Assembly: GCF_000828085.3 (NCBI RefSeq)
Contig: NZ_JXCA02000019.1
Coordinates: 74,860 to 138,859 of the forward strand
Direction: 5' to 3'
DNA from: Scytonema tolypothrichoides VB-61278
Lineage (GTDB): Bacteria; Cyanobacteriota; Cyanobacteriia; Cyanobacteriales; Nostocaceae
Length of the DNA: 64,000 nt
In this document: piece by piece, positions 9,684 to 16,691 of the stretch
How the letters are laid out: every line of letters starts with the position of its first letter
How positions within the stretch are numbered: position 1 is the stretch's first letter
Notes under the pieces: generated by a model
Database searches by the model: none
Told to the model about the DNA's origin: nothing
The model's input: only the letters and a program-made list of their open reading frames with translations
Position numbers and translations under genes: made by a program

Positions 9684-10775
9684 ATGGTCAATAACAGTAA
9701 TGGTAAGAAAAAAGTTGCTATCCTCATCGAAAATGATGTAGAGGATGCAGAATTTCAAGTACCATTCAATGCATTAAAGCAAGCAGGAATGGAAGTAGTT
9801 GTCCTTGGTTCTCGTGTGAACGAAACTTATAAAGGGAAACAAGGGAAACTTTCTAAACAACCTGATGGCACTACAACAGAAGCAATTGCTTCTGAATTTG
9901 ATGCTGTAGTTATTCCTGGTGGTATGGCTCCTGATCATATGCGGCGCAACCCCAATACTGTTAGGTTTGTCCAAGAAGCACTACAGCAAGGAAAATTGGT
10001 CGCTGCAATTTGTCACGGACCACAAGTTTTGATTGAAGCTGACTTACTCAAAGGTAAACAAGCCACTGGCTTCTTGGCAATTCGCAAAGACATAATTAAT
10101 GCGGGTGCTAATTATGTAGATGAACCTTTGGTGATTGACGGAAATTTAATGACTTCACGTCAACCTGGAGATTTGCCGATTTTTACCACAGCTATATTGA
10201 GTCGTCTAGGTTATGGTGGCAAAGATGCGGCTTTACCAGATGAGAGAGATCCAAGAGCCGAATGGTGGAAATTAGCTGATGCTTGGGGTGGCTCTACCAA
10301 GGGTGAAATTGTCAAGGCTTTGAATACAGTTCTTTCTGGTGAGCGTTATTCTCAAGAAGCGTTGGAGAAGTACGCCGAGAAAGAATCGGATGCGCAAATA
10401 AAATCTCTGTTCCAAGAGTTGATTGGCACTAAGCAACGTCACATCCAATTTCTGGAAGCACGTCTCAATGAACTAGGTGAAAAGCCTTCCTTAGCTGCAA
10501 ACATTGCTAACCAGTACGCGAAGGTCAAAACTGCTTTCACAGGAAGTGACGATATTTATCAATTGCGTTCTGCCTTGGGCGATGTGCAAACCGGTATTGG
10601 CGATATTGGTAATTTGATAGCAGCAACAACCGATCCAATATCAACTGCAATTTTCACACAAATCCACAAAGACCTGTTGACAGACGAGCAGCGACTCATA
10701 GACTTGTATCGAAGTCGGGTGGGTACAGAAGTGAAACCTGCTAAGCCCACTACAGGGGCTGCTGTGTCAATGTAA
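9684..10775 (+). CDS. DJ-1/PfpI-type domain fused to a ferritin-like helical bundle
   Basis: Two-domain protein of 363 residues. Residues 1-175 form a DJ-1/PfpI (class I glutamine amidotransferase-like) domain with ILIENDVEDAEF, AVVIPGGMAPDHMR and the nucleophile elbow AAICHGPQ, whose Cys is the expected catalytic or redox residue. The family includes glyoxalase III/deglycase and stress chaperones. Residues about 200-345 are a predicted four-helix bundle of the PA2169/DUF2383 kind (KGEIVKALNTVLSGERYSQE, then EKYAEKESDAQIKSLFQELI and a second helical pair). The gene is followed by a repeat and an SRPBCC gene on the same strand. A role in carbonyl or oxidative stress is inferred from family and neighbours. 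Confidence 0.85.
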   Translation: MVNNSNGKKKVAILIENDVEDAEFQVPFNALKQAGMEVVVLGSRVNETYKGKQGKLSKQPDGTTTEAIASEFDAVVIPGGMAPDHMRRNPNTVRFVQEALQQGKLVAAICHGPQVLIEADLLKGKQATGFLAIRKDIINAGANYVDEPLVIDGNLMTSRQPGDLPIFTTAILSRLGYGGKDAALPDERDPRAEWWKLADAWGGSTKGEIVKALNTVLSGERYSQEALEKYAEKESDAQIKSLFQELIGTKQRHIQFLEARLNELGEKPSLAANIANQYAKVKTAFTGSDDIYQLRSALGDVQTGIGDIGNLIAATTDPISTAIFTQIHKDLLTDEQRLIDLYRSRVGTEVKPAKPTTGAAVSM

Positions 10776-10785
10776 GGTCTTTGTG

Positions 10786-10903
10786 AAACGAACCATGTGG
10801 GTGCAAAGAAGGAAAAGAATATCAGCAAAGGACTTTGCGACGGGCAGTCGCCTCAAGTCGGGAGACCCGCCCACGGCGCTGCCCTCGCCTAAATGGTTCG
10901 TTT
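10786..10903. repeat. 118-bp repeat element with 11-bp terminal inverted repeats
   Basis: aaacgaaccat at 10786-10796 is the exact inverse of atggttcgttt at 10893-10903. The interior is GC-rich and partly palindromic. The ggttcgtttt end recurs at 15477-15486, suggesting a dispersed family. Confidence 0.6.
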
Positions 10904-10927
10904 TTTAGAGTCAAGGGAGGGAAGAAG

Positions 10928-11632
10928 ATGGCATCAATATCAGAAAATAAATCGAGTCAAGGTCAGACAGAAGCCAGTGAAACTGAGCGTTGGGCTTCGT
11001 TAATTGGCGGTGGTGCAATGGTGTTAATGGGGTTAAGTCAGCGTTCCTTGAGGGGGGTGTTGACGGCTTTGGCAGGTGGCGGACTCATTTATCAGGGTGC
11101 AACTAAACAAAGCACAATTAAACAAGCACAGCAAGCAATCACCGGTAGCGTCACTCAAGTGATAAAAGTAGAAAAGACGGTAACAATTGATAAGCCAGCA
11201 GACGAGCTTTACCGCTTTTGGCATAACTTTGAGAATCTGCCCAATTTTATGAAGCATCTCAAGTCTGTGAAGGTGTACGATAACAAGCGTTCTCACTGGA
11301 TTGCAACTGCACCTTTGGGTGGAAGTGTGGAGTGGGATGCAGATATTATTGAAGACCGGGAAAACGAATTTATCTCTTGGGCTTCAGTGGAAGGTGCAGA
11401 TATTGACAACTCTGGTTTTGTCCGCTTCAAAAAAGCGCCTGCTAACCGTGGAACTGAGGTTAAAGTCGTTGTTGAATATAACCCGCCTGGTGGCGCTTTA
11501 GCATCTGTTTTTGCCAAGCTTTTTGGTGAAGAACCAGAACAGCAAATAGGAGATGACTTGCGCCGTTTCAAGATGTTGATGGAAGCAGGCGAAATTGCTA
11601 CTAATGAAGGACAACCGAGAGGGGGGAAATAA
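10928..11632 (+). CDS. Membrane-anchored SRPBCC (polyketide cyclase/dehydrase-like) protein
   Basis: A 234-residue protein. Residues 15-65 are hydrophobic and glycine-rich (ETERWASLIGGGAMVLMGLS, then RSLRGVLTALAGGGLIYQG), a DUF2892-like two-helix membrane hairpin. Residues 80-222 are a START/SRPBCC lipid-binding fold (VEKTVTIDKPADELYRFWHN, FENLPNFMKHL, then a beta sheet and a C-terminal helix with RRFKMLMEAGE). The frame is open back to 10835 through repeat sequence, but the ATG at 10928 has a GGGAGGGAAGAAG ribosome site and the normal N-terminus. It is probably cotranscribed with the DJ-1 fusion. The ligand is unknown. Confidence 0.85.
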   Translation: MASISENKSSQGQTEASETERWASLIGGGAMVLMGLSQRSLRGVLTALAGGGLIYQGATKQSTIKQAQQAITGSVTQVIKVEKTVTIDKPADELYRFWHNFENLPNFMKHLKSVKVYDNKRSHWIATAPLGGSVEWDADIIEDRENEFISWASVEGADIDNSGFVRFKKAPANRGTEVKVVVEYNPPGGALASVFAKLFGEEPEQQIGDDLRRFKMLMEAGEIATNEGQPRGGK

Positions 11633-11726
11633 GGAGCGGAGGAGCACAAGAGCAGACGAGCAATTACTTCCTGATCCTCCATTACCTGCTCATGTTTCCT
11701 ACACCCTTATAGAGGAGAACGGTTAA

Positions 11727-12169
11727 ATGAAAGCAGTATGTTGGCACGGTACTAGTGACGTACGGGTAGAGACAGTACCAGATCCAAAAATTCTTAACCC
11801 GCGTGACGCTATTCTGAAAGTGACATCAGCAACCATCTGTGGTTCTGACTTGCATATATATGATGGTTTTATTCCAACAATGAAACCTGGTGACATTATT
11901 GGTCACGAGTTCATGGGCGAAGTTGTTGATATTGGTAGTTAAGTCAAGAAGTTGCAAAAGGGCGTTAGCGAAGCTCCTCCGAAGGAGGCTCGCGTTGTCG
12001 TCTCCTGAATTATCGGCTGCGGTCAATGCCATTACTGCAAGGAACAAATGTGGTCGCTGTGCGATAATTCTAACCCTAATGCAAGGCATACCTGATGAAA
12101 ACAAAGCACGGCTTTGAGCTGTTCAAGCAAAAGAAAGACAACTGCATCAAAGTTCTGCTGAAACCCTAA
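11727..12169 (+). pseudogene. Decayed duplicate of the zinc-dependent alcohol dehydrogenase
   Basis: The first 71 codons ([20 protein letters not shown]..., including ICGSDLH and GHEFMGEV) are closely similar to the intact gene at 12951. Then a TAA at 11940-11942 interrupts the frame. After it come a palindromic insertion (11965-11990), the structural-zinc segment (CGQCHYCKE... [10 protein letters not shown]), a deletion of most of the protein, and finally the C-terminus ([19 protein letters not shown]) ending at 12169. It is a tandem gene copy that has lost its NAD-binding domain. The N-terminal peptide might still be translated but lacks the cofactor site. Confidence 0.9.
11965..11990. repeat. 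Small palindromic insertion at a HIP1 site
   Basis: In the intact paralogue the sequence reads gggcgatcgcgttgtcgt, with a HIP1 octamer. Here it reads gggcg, then 26 nt containing agcgaagctcctccgaagg, then cgcgttgtcgt. The paralogue therefore serves as the empty-site control. Confidence 0.8.
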
Positions 12170-12178
12170 AGCTTTGGT

Positions 12179-12230
12179 TCGCCAGTTGCGCGGGTTCCCC
12201 GGCATAAGCAAACTGGCGAAGTTCGAAGGG
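12179..12230. repeat. Inverted repeat after the pseudogene
   Basis: ttcgccagttgc and gcaaactggcgaa form a long stem around a GC-rich loop. It could end transcription, but no T-run follows; it resembles the dispersed palindromes elsewhere in the window. Confidence 0.45.
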
Positions 12231-12309
12231 TAATTATTTGTGGTAAACGCTTAAGCGTTCACTATGAACCAATTACCAGAATACAAACTAAATACAATCG
12301 AGGATTTTT

Positions 12310-12873
12310 ATGAATCGCTTACGTCGAATTTTGACAGTTTTTCTAGTTGGATTAACATTTTTTGTCACGCAAGCTTTTGGCTATAGCGCATTACAAGCCC
12401 AAGCTAATGAAACCGTAACCAGCCCAGAAGGTGTTTATTATAAAGGAACACCTGATGGCTTTGGCAAAATTCATAATAACGATAACATTCGGAATGACAG
12501 CAACAACCTGTTTGAGCAAGCAAAACAGAACTTAAAAGACACTGCTGATAACGTTCGCGAAAAAGTCAACGATGTTGGTGAATCAGTTTCTCGCAATGTG
12601 GGTGACAGCCTAAAAACCCCAGAAGCTAATAATTACAACGCAACACCCGATAAGAACAATTTCAGCACAGGCAATAAGCTTTCTCAAAATAGTGGTCAAA
12701 ACCCCCTAAAAGAAGCTGCCCAGAATGTCCGCGAAAAACTCAATCTTGATGAAGAACCTCCTCGCGCGACAAAAGAATTTTTGAGGTCAACTGAAAAAAA
12801 AGTTGAAAAGGCAGTTGAACCAGTAACTGGAACACCAGAAGGATACTATCAAGAACCTCCTAGCGTCAGATAA
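12310..12873 (+). CDS. Exported LEA-like/amphipathic protein, unknown function
   Basis: A 187-residue protein with a clear Sec signal peptide (residues 1-31: MNRLRRILTVFLVGLTFFVT then QAFGYSALQAQA). The mature part is highly polar and contains two related amphipathic helix segments with LKDTADNVREKVND and LKEAAQNVREKLNL, resembling LEA or apolipoprotein-like repeats. YYKGTPDGF near the start and GTPEGYYQEPP at the end are also related to each other. Such proteins often accumulate under stress, but nothing here proves that. It is placed between the two alcohol dehydrogenase copies on the same strand, so its promoter probably lies in 12170-12309. Confidence 0.7.
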   Translation: MNRLRRILTVFLVGLTFFVTQAFGYSALQAQANETVTSPEGVYYKGTPDGFGKIHNNDNIRNDSNNLFEQAKQNLKDTADNVREKVNDVGESVSRNVGDSLKTPEANNYNATPDKNNFSTGNKLSQNSGQNPLKEAAQNVREKLNLDEEPPRATKEFLRSTEKKVEKAVEPVTGTPEGYYQEPPSVR

Positions 12874-12950
12874 GTAGAGTCTTTGGTGTAGGGACTTACC
12901 GTACCCTACACCCGAATGACGAATGAGTAATGATTAAGGACTAAAGATTT

Positions 12951-14120
12951 ATGAAAGCAGTTTGCTGGCATGGTGCTAACGATGTGCGAGTCGAAACGGT
13001 GCCAGATCCAAAAATTATTAACCCGAAAGATGCTATCGTCAAAATTACCTCGACAGCAATTTGCGGTTCTGATTTGCATCTTTACGACGGCTATATCCCC
13101 ACAATGCAAAAGGGTGACATCCTCGGTCATGAATTCATGGGGGAAGTCGTTGAAGTTGGCAGTGCAGTTAAGAAAATTAAAGTGGGCGATCGCGTTGTCG
13201 TTCCCTTCACAATCGCCTGCGGTAACTGCTATTTTTGCAAAAAAGATTTCTGGTCGCTGTGTGACAACTCTAATCCCAACGGTTGGATAGCAGAAAAATT
13301 GATGGGTTATTCACCATCCGGTCTATTCGGTTACTCCCATATGATGGGTGGTTATGCTGGAGGTCAAGCAGAGTACGCCAGAGTCCCCTTTGCCGATGTA
13401 GGCTTGTTCAAAATACCTGATGGTTTAACGGATGAACAGGTACTATTTTTGACAGATATTTTCCCGACTGGTTACATGGCAGCAGAAAACTGCAACATCA
13501 AACCTGGTGATGTCGTTGCCATCTGGGGTTGTGGACCAGTTGGACAATTCGCCATCAGGAGCGCTTATTTACTGGGTGCAGAGCGTGTTATTGCCATTGA
13601 CCGTGTCCCTGAACGTCTACAGATGGCGAAAGAATACGGCAAAGCAGAAGTCCTCAACTATGAAGAAGTGGATGTTGGCGAAGCCCTCAAAGAAATGACT
13701 GGCGGTCGTGGTCCTGATGCTGTGATGGATGCAGTCGGAATGGAAGCGCACGGCACGGACTTTATGGCGTTATACGACAAAGCAAAGCAAGCAGTGCGTC
13801 TAGAGACAGACAGACCTACAGCCTTGCGCCAAGTCCTTCTTTCTTGTAGTAAAGGCGGTCACGTATCAATCCCAGGTGTTTACGGAGGCTTTTTGGACAA
13901 AGTGCCGATGGGTGCTGCGATGAACAAAGGTTTGACCATCAAGACGGGACAAACCCACGTCCATAAGTACTTACGTCCATTACTTGAGCACATCCAGAAT
14001 GGCGACATTGACCCAACATTTATTATCACTCATCGCTTACCCCTGGAACAAGCGCCCCACGGTTACGAAATTTTCAAACACAAGAAAGACAACTGTATCA
14101 AAGTTGTACTGAAACCATAA
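12951..14120 (+). CDS. Zinc-dependent alcohol dehydrogenase (glutathione-independent formaldehyde dehydrogenase-like)
   Basis: Medium-chain dehydrogenase of 389 residues. Catalytic zinc ligands lie in ICGSDLH and GHEFMGEV. The structural zinc cluster is [15 protein letters not shown]. The Rossmann motif is [10 protein letters not shown], followed by acidic [12 protein letters not shown] for NAD. The length and the long insert before the C-terminus fit the glutathione-independent formaldehyde dehydrogenase-like branch (threonine dehydrogenase-related), although the substrate is not proven. It is preceded by its own decayed duplicate. The gene carries an intact HIP1 octamer at 13187-13194 exactly where the duplicate has an insertion. 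Confidence 0.9.
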   Translation: MKAVCWHGANDVRVETVPDPKIINPKDAIVKITSTAICGSDLHLYDGYIPTMQKGDILGHEFMGEVVEVGSAVKKIKVGDRVVVPFTIACGNCYFCKKDFWSLCDNSNPNGWIAEKLMGYSPSGLFGYSHMMGGYAGGQAEYARVPFADVGLFKIPDGLTDEQVLFLTDIFPTGYMAAENCNIKPGDVVAIWGCGPVGQFAIRSAYLLGAERVIAIDRVPERLQMAKEYGKAEVLNYEEVDVGEALKEMTGGRGPDAVMDAVGMEAHGTDFMALYDKAKQAVRLETDRPTALRQVLLSCSKGGHVSIPGVYGGFLDKVPMGAAMNKGLTIKTGQTHVHKYLRPLLEHIQNGDIDPTFIITHRLPLEQAPHGYEIFKHKKDNCIKVVLKP

Positions 14121-14451
14121 CGATATTGGTCATTTGTCCTTTGCTGCAAATGACCAATGAATAATAATTAATAACTAACTATGTTTGACTCTGTAAAAAA
14201 AGAACTATCTCGCCGTGCTCTTTTATATAAAGCAGGTTTTGGGTTCATGGGATTGAGTGTTGTTGGGGCAGTCGGAAACATTATCAAACCCACCCGTATT
14301 TTAGCCCAAGCAAGACCATCCAATGAACCATCTTTACCTCCCGAAAAAAAGCTGGGCTGGGCAGTAGTTGGTTTGGGTAAATTTGCGACCGAACAGATAA
14401 TGCCTTCGTTTGCGGAGTGCAAAAAGTCAAAGTTGGTAGCGTTGGTGAGTG

Positions 14452-14486
14452 GCGATAGCTTCGCTGCTGCGCGGAGCGCAGATCGC
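14452..14486. repeat. 25-nt element inserted in a HIP1 octamer, in frame
   Basis: GCGAT (14452-14456), 25 nt starting agcttcgctg, then ATCGC (14482-14486). Removing 27 nt restores ggcgatcgcgcc, reading GDRA in the expected protein. It adds the residues SFAAARSAD. Confidence 0.85.
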
Positions 14487-14779
14487 GCCAAAGCCGAAAA
14501 GTATGCCCAGCAATACGGCGTCAACCCCAAAAGCATTTACAACTACCAGAACTATGACTCTATCCGCAATAACCCGGAAGTAGATATTATTTACATCATC
14601 TTGCCCAACGGGATGCATGCCGAATACAGTATTCGTGGAGCACAAGCAGGCAAACACATTATGTGTGAAAAGCCGATGGCGAACACTGTACAAGAATGCC
14701 AAGCAATGATTGATGCGGCAAAAAAAGCAAACCGCAAATTGATGATTGCTTACCGCGCCCAATACGAACCATACAACCT

Positions 14780-14805
14780 CGCCACCATTCAACGCCACCA
14801 TTCAA
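14780..14805. repeat. Perfect 13-bp tandem duplication causing a frameshift
   Basis: cgccaccattcaa occurs twice back to back. A single copy gives the family-typical reading through ...YNLATIQLAQSGK. Confidence 0.95.
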
Positions 14806-15429
14806 CTTGCTCAAAGTGGAAAACTCGGTAAACTCAAGTTAATCACCTCAGATCACGGACGAAACCTCAACCCCAAAGACCCCGCCGATGTTTGGCGGAT
14901 GCAAAAAAAACTTGCTGGCGGCGGTTCCCTTTACGACATCGGTGTCTACAGCTTACAAGCAGCACGCTACATTACTGGTGAGGAACCTGTAGCAATTAGT
15001 GCCATGATATACAGCACCCCTGGCGACCCCCGCTTTCGAGAAGTCGAGGAAAATGTCAACTTCGTGCTACGTTTTCCTAGCGGCGTCCTTGCCAACTGCA
15101 CCTCCAGCTACGGCTACTCCAATACCAAACGCATACAAGTTTTCGGGTCTGACGCTGTCTTAGAATTAGACCCAGCAACCGACTACTATAAACATCGCCT
15201 AACAATTAATGACAAAAACGGTAACCAAGAGCAAAAAATCGAAGAAAAGAACCAGTTCGCCCTAGAGATAGATCACCTATCCGAATCCATCATACAGAAT
15301 AAACAACCCAAAACTCCTGGCGAAGAAGGCTTGCAAGACGTTAAACTTATGCAGCTCATTTACGAAGCCGCCCGGACAGGCAAAACCATCAAAGTTTAGC
15401 ACTCACTGAACTCTCCTCTTCTTTTTCTT

Positions 15430-15488
15430 CCTTGGCGCTCTTTGCGTCTATGTCCTGCGGACACGCTGCGCTAAGGCGGTTCGTTTTC
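15430..15488. repeat. Dispersed small repeat upstream of the cupin gene
   Basis: Contains ttggcgctctttgcgtc, the palindrome gtcctgcggac and ggcggttcgttttcc. Related ...cttggcgtcctggcgg... sequence is at 47494-47515 and a related ggttcgtttt end is at 10896-10905. Confidence 0.55.
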
Positions 15489-15513
15489 CATAAACCTAAC
15501 TGAGGAAACAAAT

Positions 15514-15855
15514 ATGTCTGACACAAGCGTTAAAAAAGTAGACTCAGCCTACTCTCCCAAAGGTCAACAAGGTCAAAAGTATCTCGCCTCTGGTAAATCT
15601 GTTTCAATGCGTCTTTGGGAAAACGAACAACCAGGTGAACCCAAAGAACAAGCAACACGCGAATATGAAACCGTTGGTTATGTCATTACTGGTCGTGCCG
15701 AATTGCACCTTGAAGGTCAAGTCGTTTCACTAGAGCCTGGAAATTCCTGGGTCGTACCAAAAGGAGCATCCCACACTTACAAAATTCTAGAACCATTTAC
15801 CGCTGTTGAAGCAACCAGTCCACCTGCCCAAGTTCACGGTCGAGACGAAAATTAA
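15514..15855 (+). CDS. Small cupin-domain protein
   Basis: A single-domain cupin of 113 residues. The two conserved motifs are visible as GYVITGRAELHLEGQ and ...LEPGNSWVVPKGASHTYKI, with a His (SHTY) near the second metal-ligand position. The first-motif histidines are largely missing, so metal binding is uncertain. An AACTGAGGAAAC ribosome site lies just upstream of the ATG. The substrate is unknown; possibilities include a sugar- or auxiliary-binding regulator. The transcript probably ends at the strong hairpin at 15901. Confidence 0.8.
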   Translation: MSDTSVKKVDSAYSPKGQQGQKYLASGKSVSMRLWENEQPGEPKEQATREYETVGYVITGRAELHLEGQVVSLEPGNSWVVPKGASHTYKILEPFTAVEATSPPAQVHGRDEN

Positions 15856-15900
15856 TTTATACTTAGTAAATTTTGACAAATTTTTCTCTTAGTTATAGTA

Positions 15901-15930
15901 AACCAGAAGCTAAACTTCTGGTTTTTTCTT
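15901..15930 (+). terminator. Rho-independent terminator after the cupin gene
   Basis: A perfect 9-bp stem, aaccagaag with cttctggtt, a 5-nt loop and then a run of T (ggttttttctt). Confidence 0.85.
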
Positions 15931-16084
15931 CATATTATGATCATTGAAGCCTCTCAATGTGGATCTCTAGATTCACTTGGAAACGAAGTGCCTTCAGTCG
16001 ATTTACTTGTTTTTTCAGTACTTTTTCTTTACCTACAGAGTGATGTATCGCAAGCATTAAATTAGTTTCCTAGAAAGCATAGGC

Positions 16085-16117
16085 GGCACAAAAATCAGAT
16101 TAGCCTGATTTTGTGCC
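16085..16117. repeat. Long stem-loop upstream of the catalase fragment
   Basis: ggcacaaaaatcag pairs with ctgattttgtgcc with one bulged A and a short loop. It lies in the leader of the manganese catalase fragment and could be a terminator for the preceding unit or a regulatory hairpin. Confidence 0.45.
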
Positions 16118-16148
16118 AGACCCATGTTCAACTAATTAGGTAATAATA

Positions 16149-16691
16149 ATGTTCTACCACACCAAGAAGCTACAGTACTTCAGACCACCAGAAAAACCAG
16201 ACGCAGTTTACGCTAAGAAGATTCAAGAACTCGTCGGTGGTGTCTTTGGTGAAATGACTGTGATGATGCAGTACCTGTTCCAGGGCTGGAATTGTCGTGG
16301 ACCTGCTAAATACCGCGATATGCTCTTAGATATTGGTACCGAAGAAATCGGTCACGTCGAAATGCTTGCCACGATTATTGCTCACCTGCTGGATAAAGCA
16401 CCCATCAAATTGCAAGAAAAAGGTGCACAAGACCCAGTGGTGGGTGCGGTTATGGGTGGTTCCAATACACGAGATGTGATTACAGATATCATGGGGGCAG
16501 CAATGAATCCTCAACATGCAATTGTCTCTGGTTTGGGTGCTACGCCATCCGACAGCGTCGGTTTCCCTTGGAACGGTCGCTTTATCATCGCTAGTGGTAA
16601 CGATGATTATGTGGTGATTTTACGTAATATTTCTCAACCATTTGCCTGTGACCGCTCAATGCAGATTGTCAGCTGTTTTGCTAAAACCTGA
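16149..16691 (+). pseudogene. Manganese catalase, 3'-truncated
   Basis: The first ~151 codons are manganese (non-haem) catalase: EMTVMMQYLFQGWNCRGPAK, then LLDIGTEEIGHVEMLATII with the Glu/His di-manganese ligands, NPQHAIVSGLGA and FPWNGRFIIASGN. At about 16601 the similarity stops. The frame then runs 29 codons antisense into the 3' end of the NRPS gene (DYVVILRNISQPF...), which is not catalase sequence. Intact enzymes are roughly 230 or more residues and need the second set of Glu/His ligands, which is missing here. The break suggests that the biosynthetic cluster recombined into the catalase gene. The peptide is unlikely to be active. Confidence 0.88.

Larger units (their letters stand above)
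14181..15399 (+). pseudogene. Gfo/Idh/MocA family oxidoreductase, frameshifted
   Basis: Two frames together make one NAD(P)-dependent sugar oxidoreductase similar to glucose-fructose oxidoreductase. The first part (14181 to about 14792) starts with a twin-arginine-like export signal (SRRALLYKAGFGFMGLSVVG), then WAVVGLGKFA (nucleotide binding) and KHIMCEKPMA (EKP motif). The second frame continues exactly with QLAQSGKLGKL, GGGSLYDIGVYSLQAARY and a normal C-terminus at 15399. The frame change is caused by a perfect 13-bp tandem duplication (14780-14792 and 14793-14805). Removing one copy restores a protein of about 401 residues. A nine-codon palindromic element is also inserted in frame at 14457-14483. 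Confidence 0.9.
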
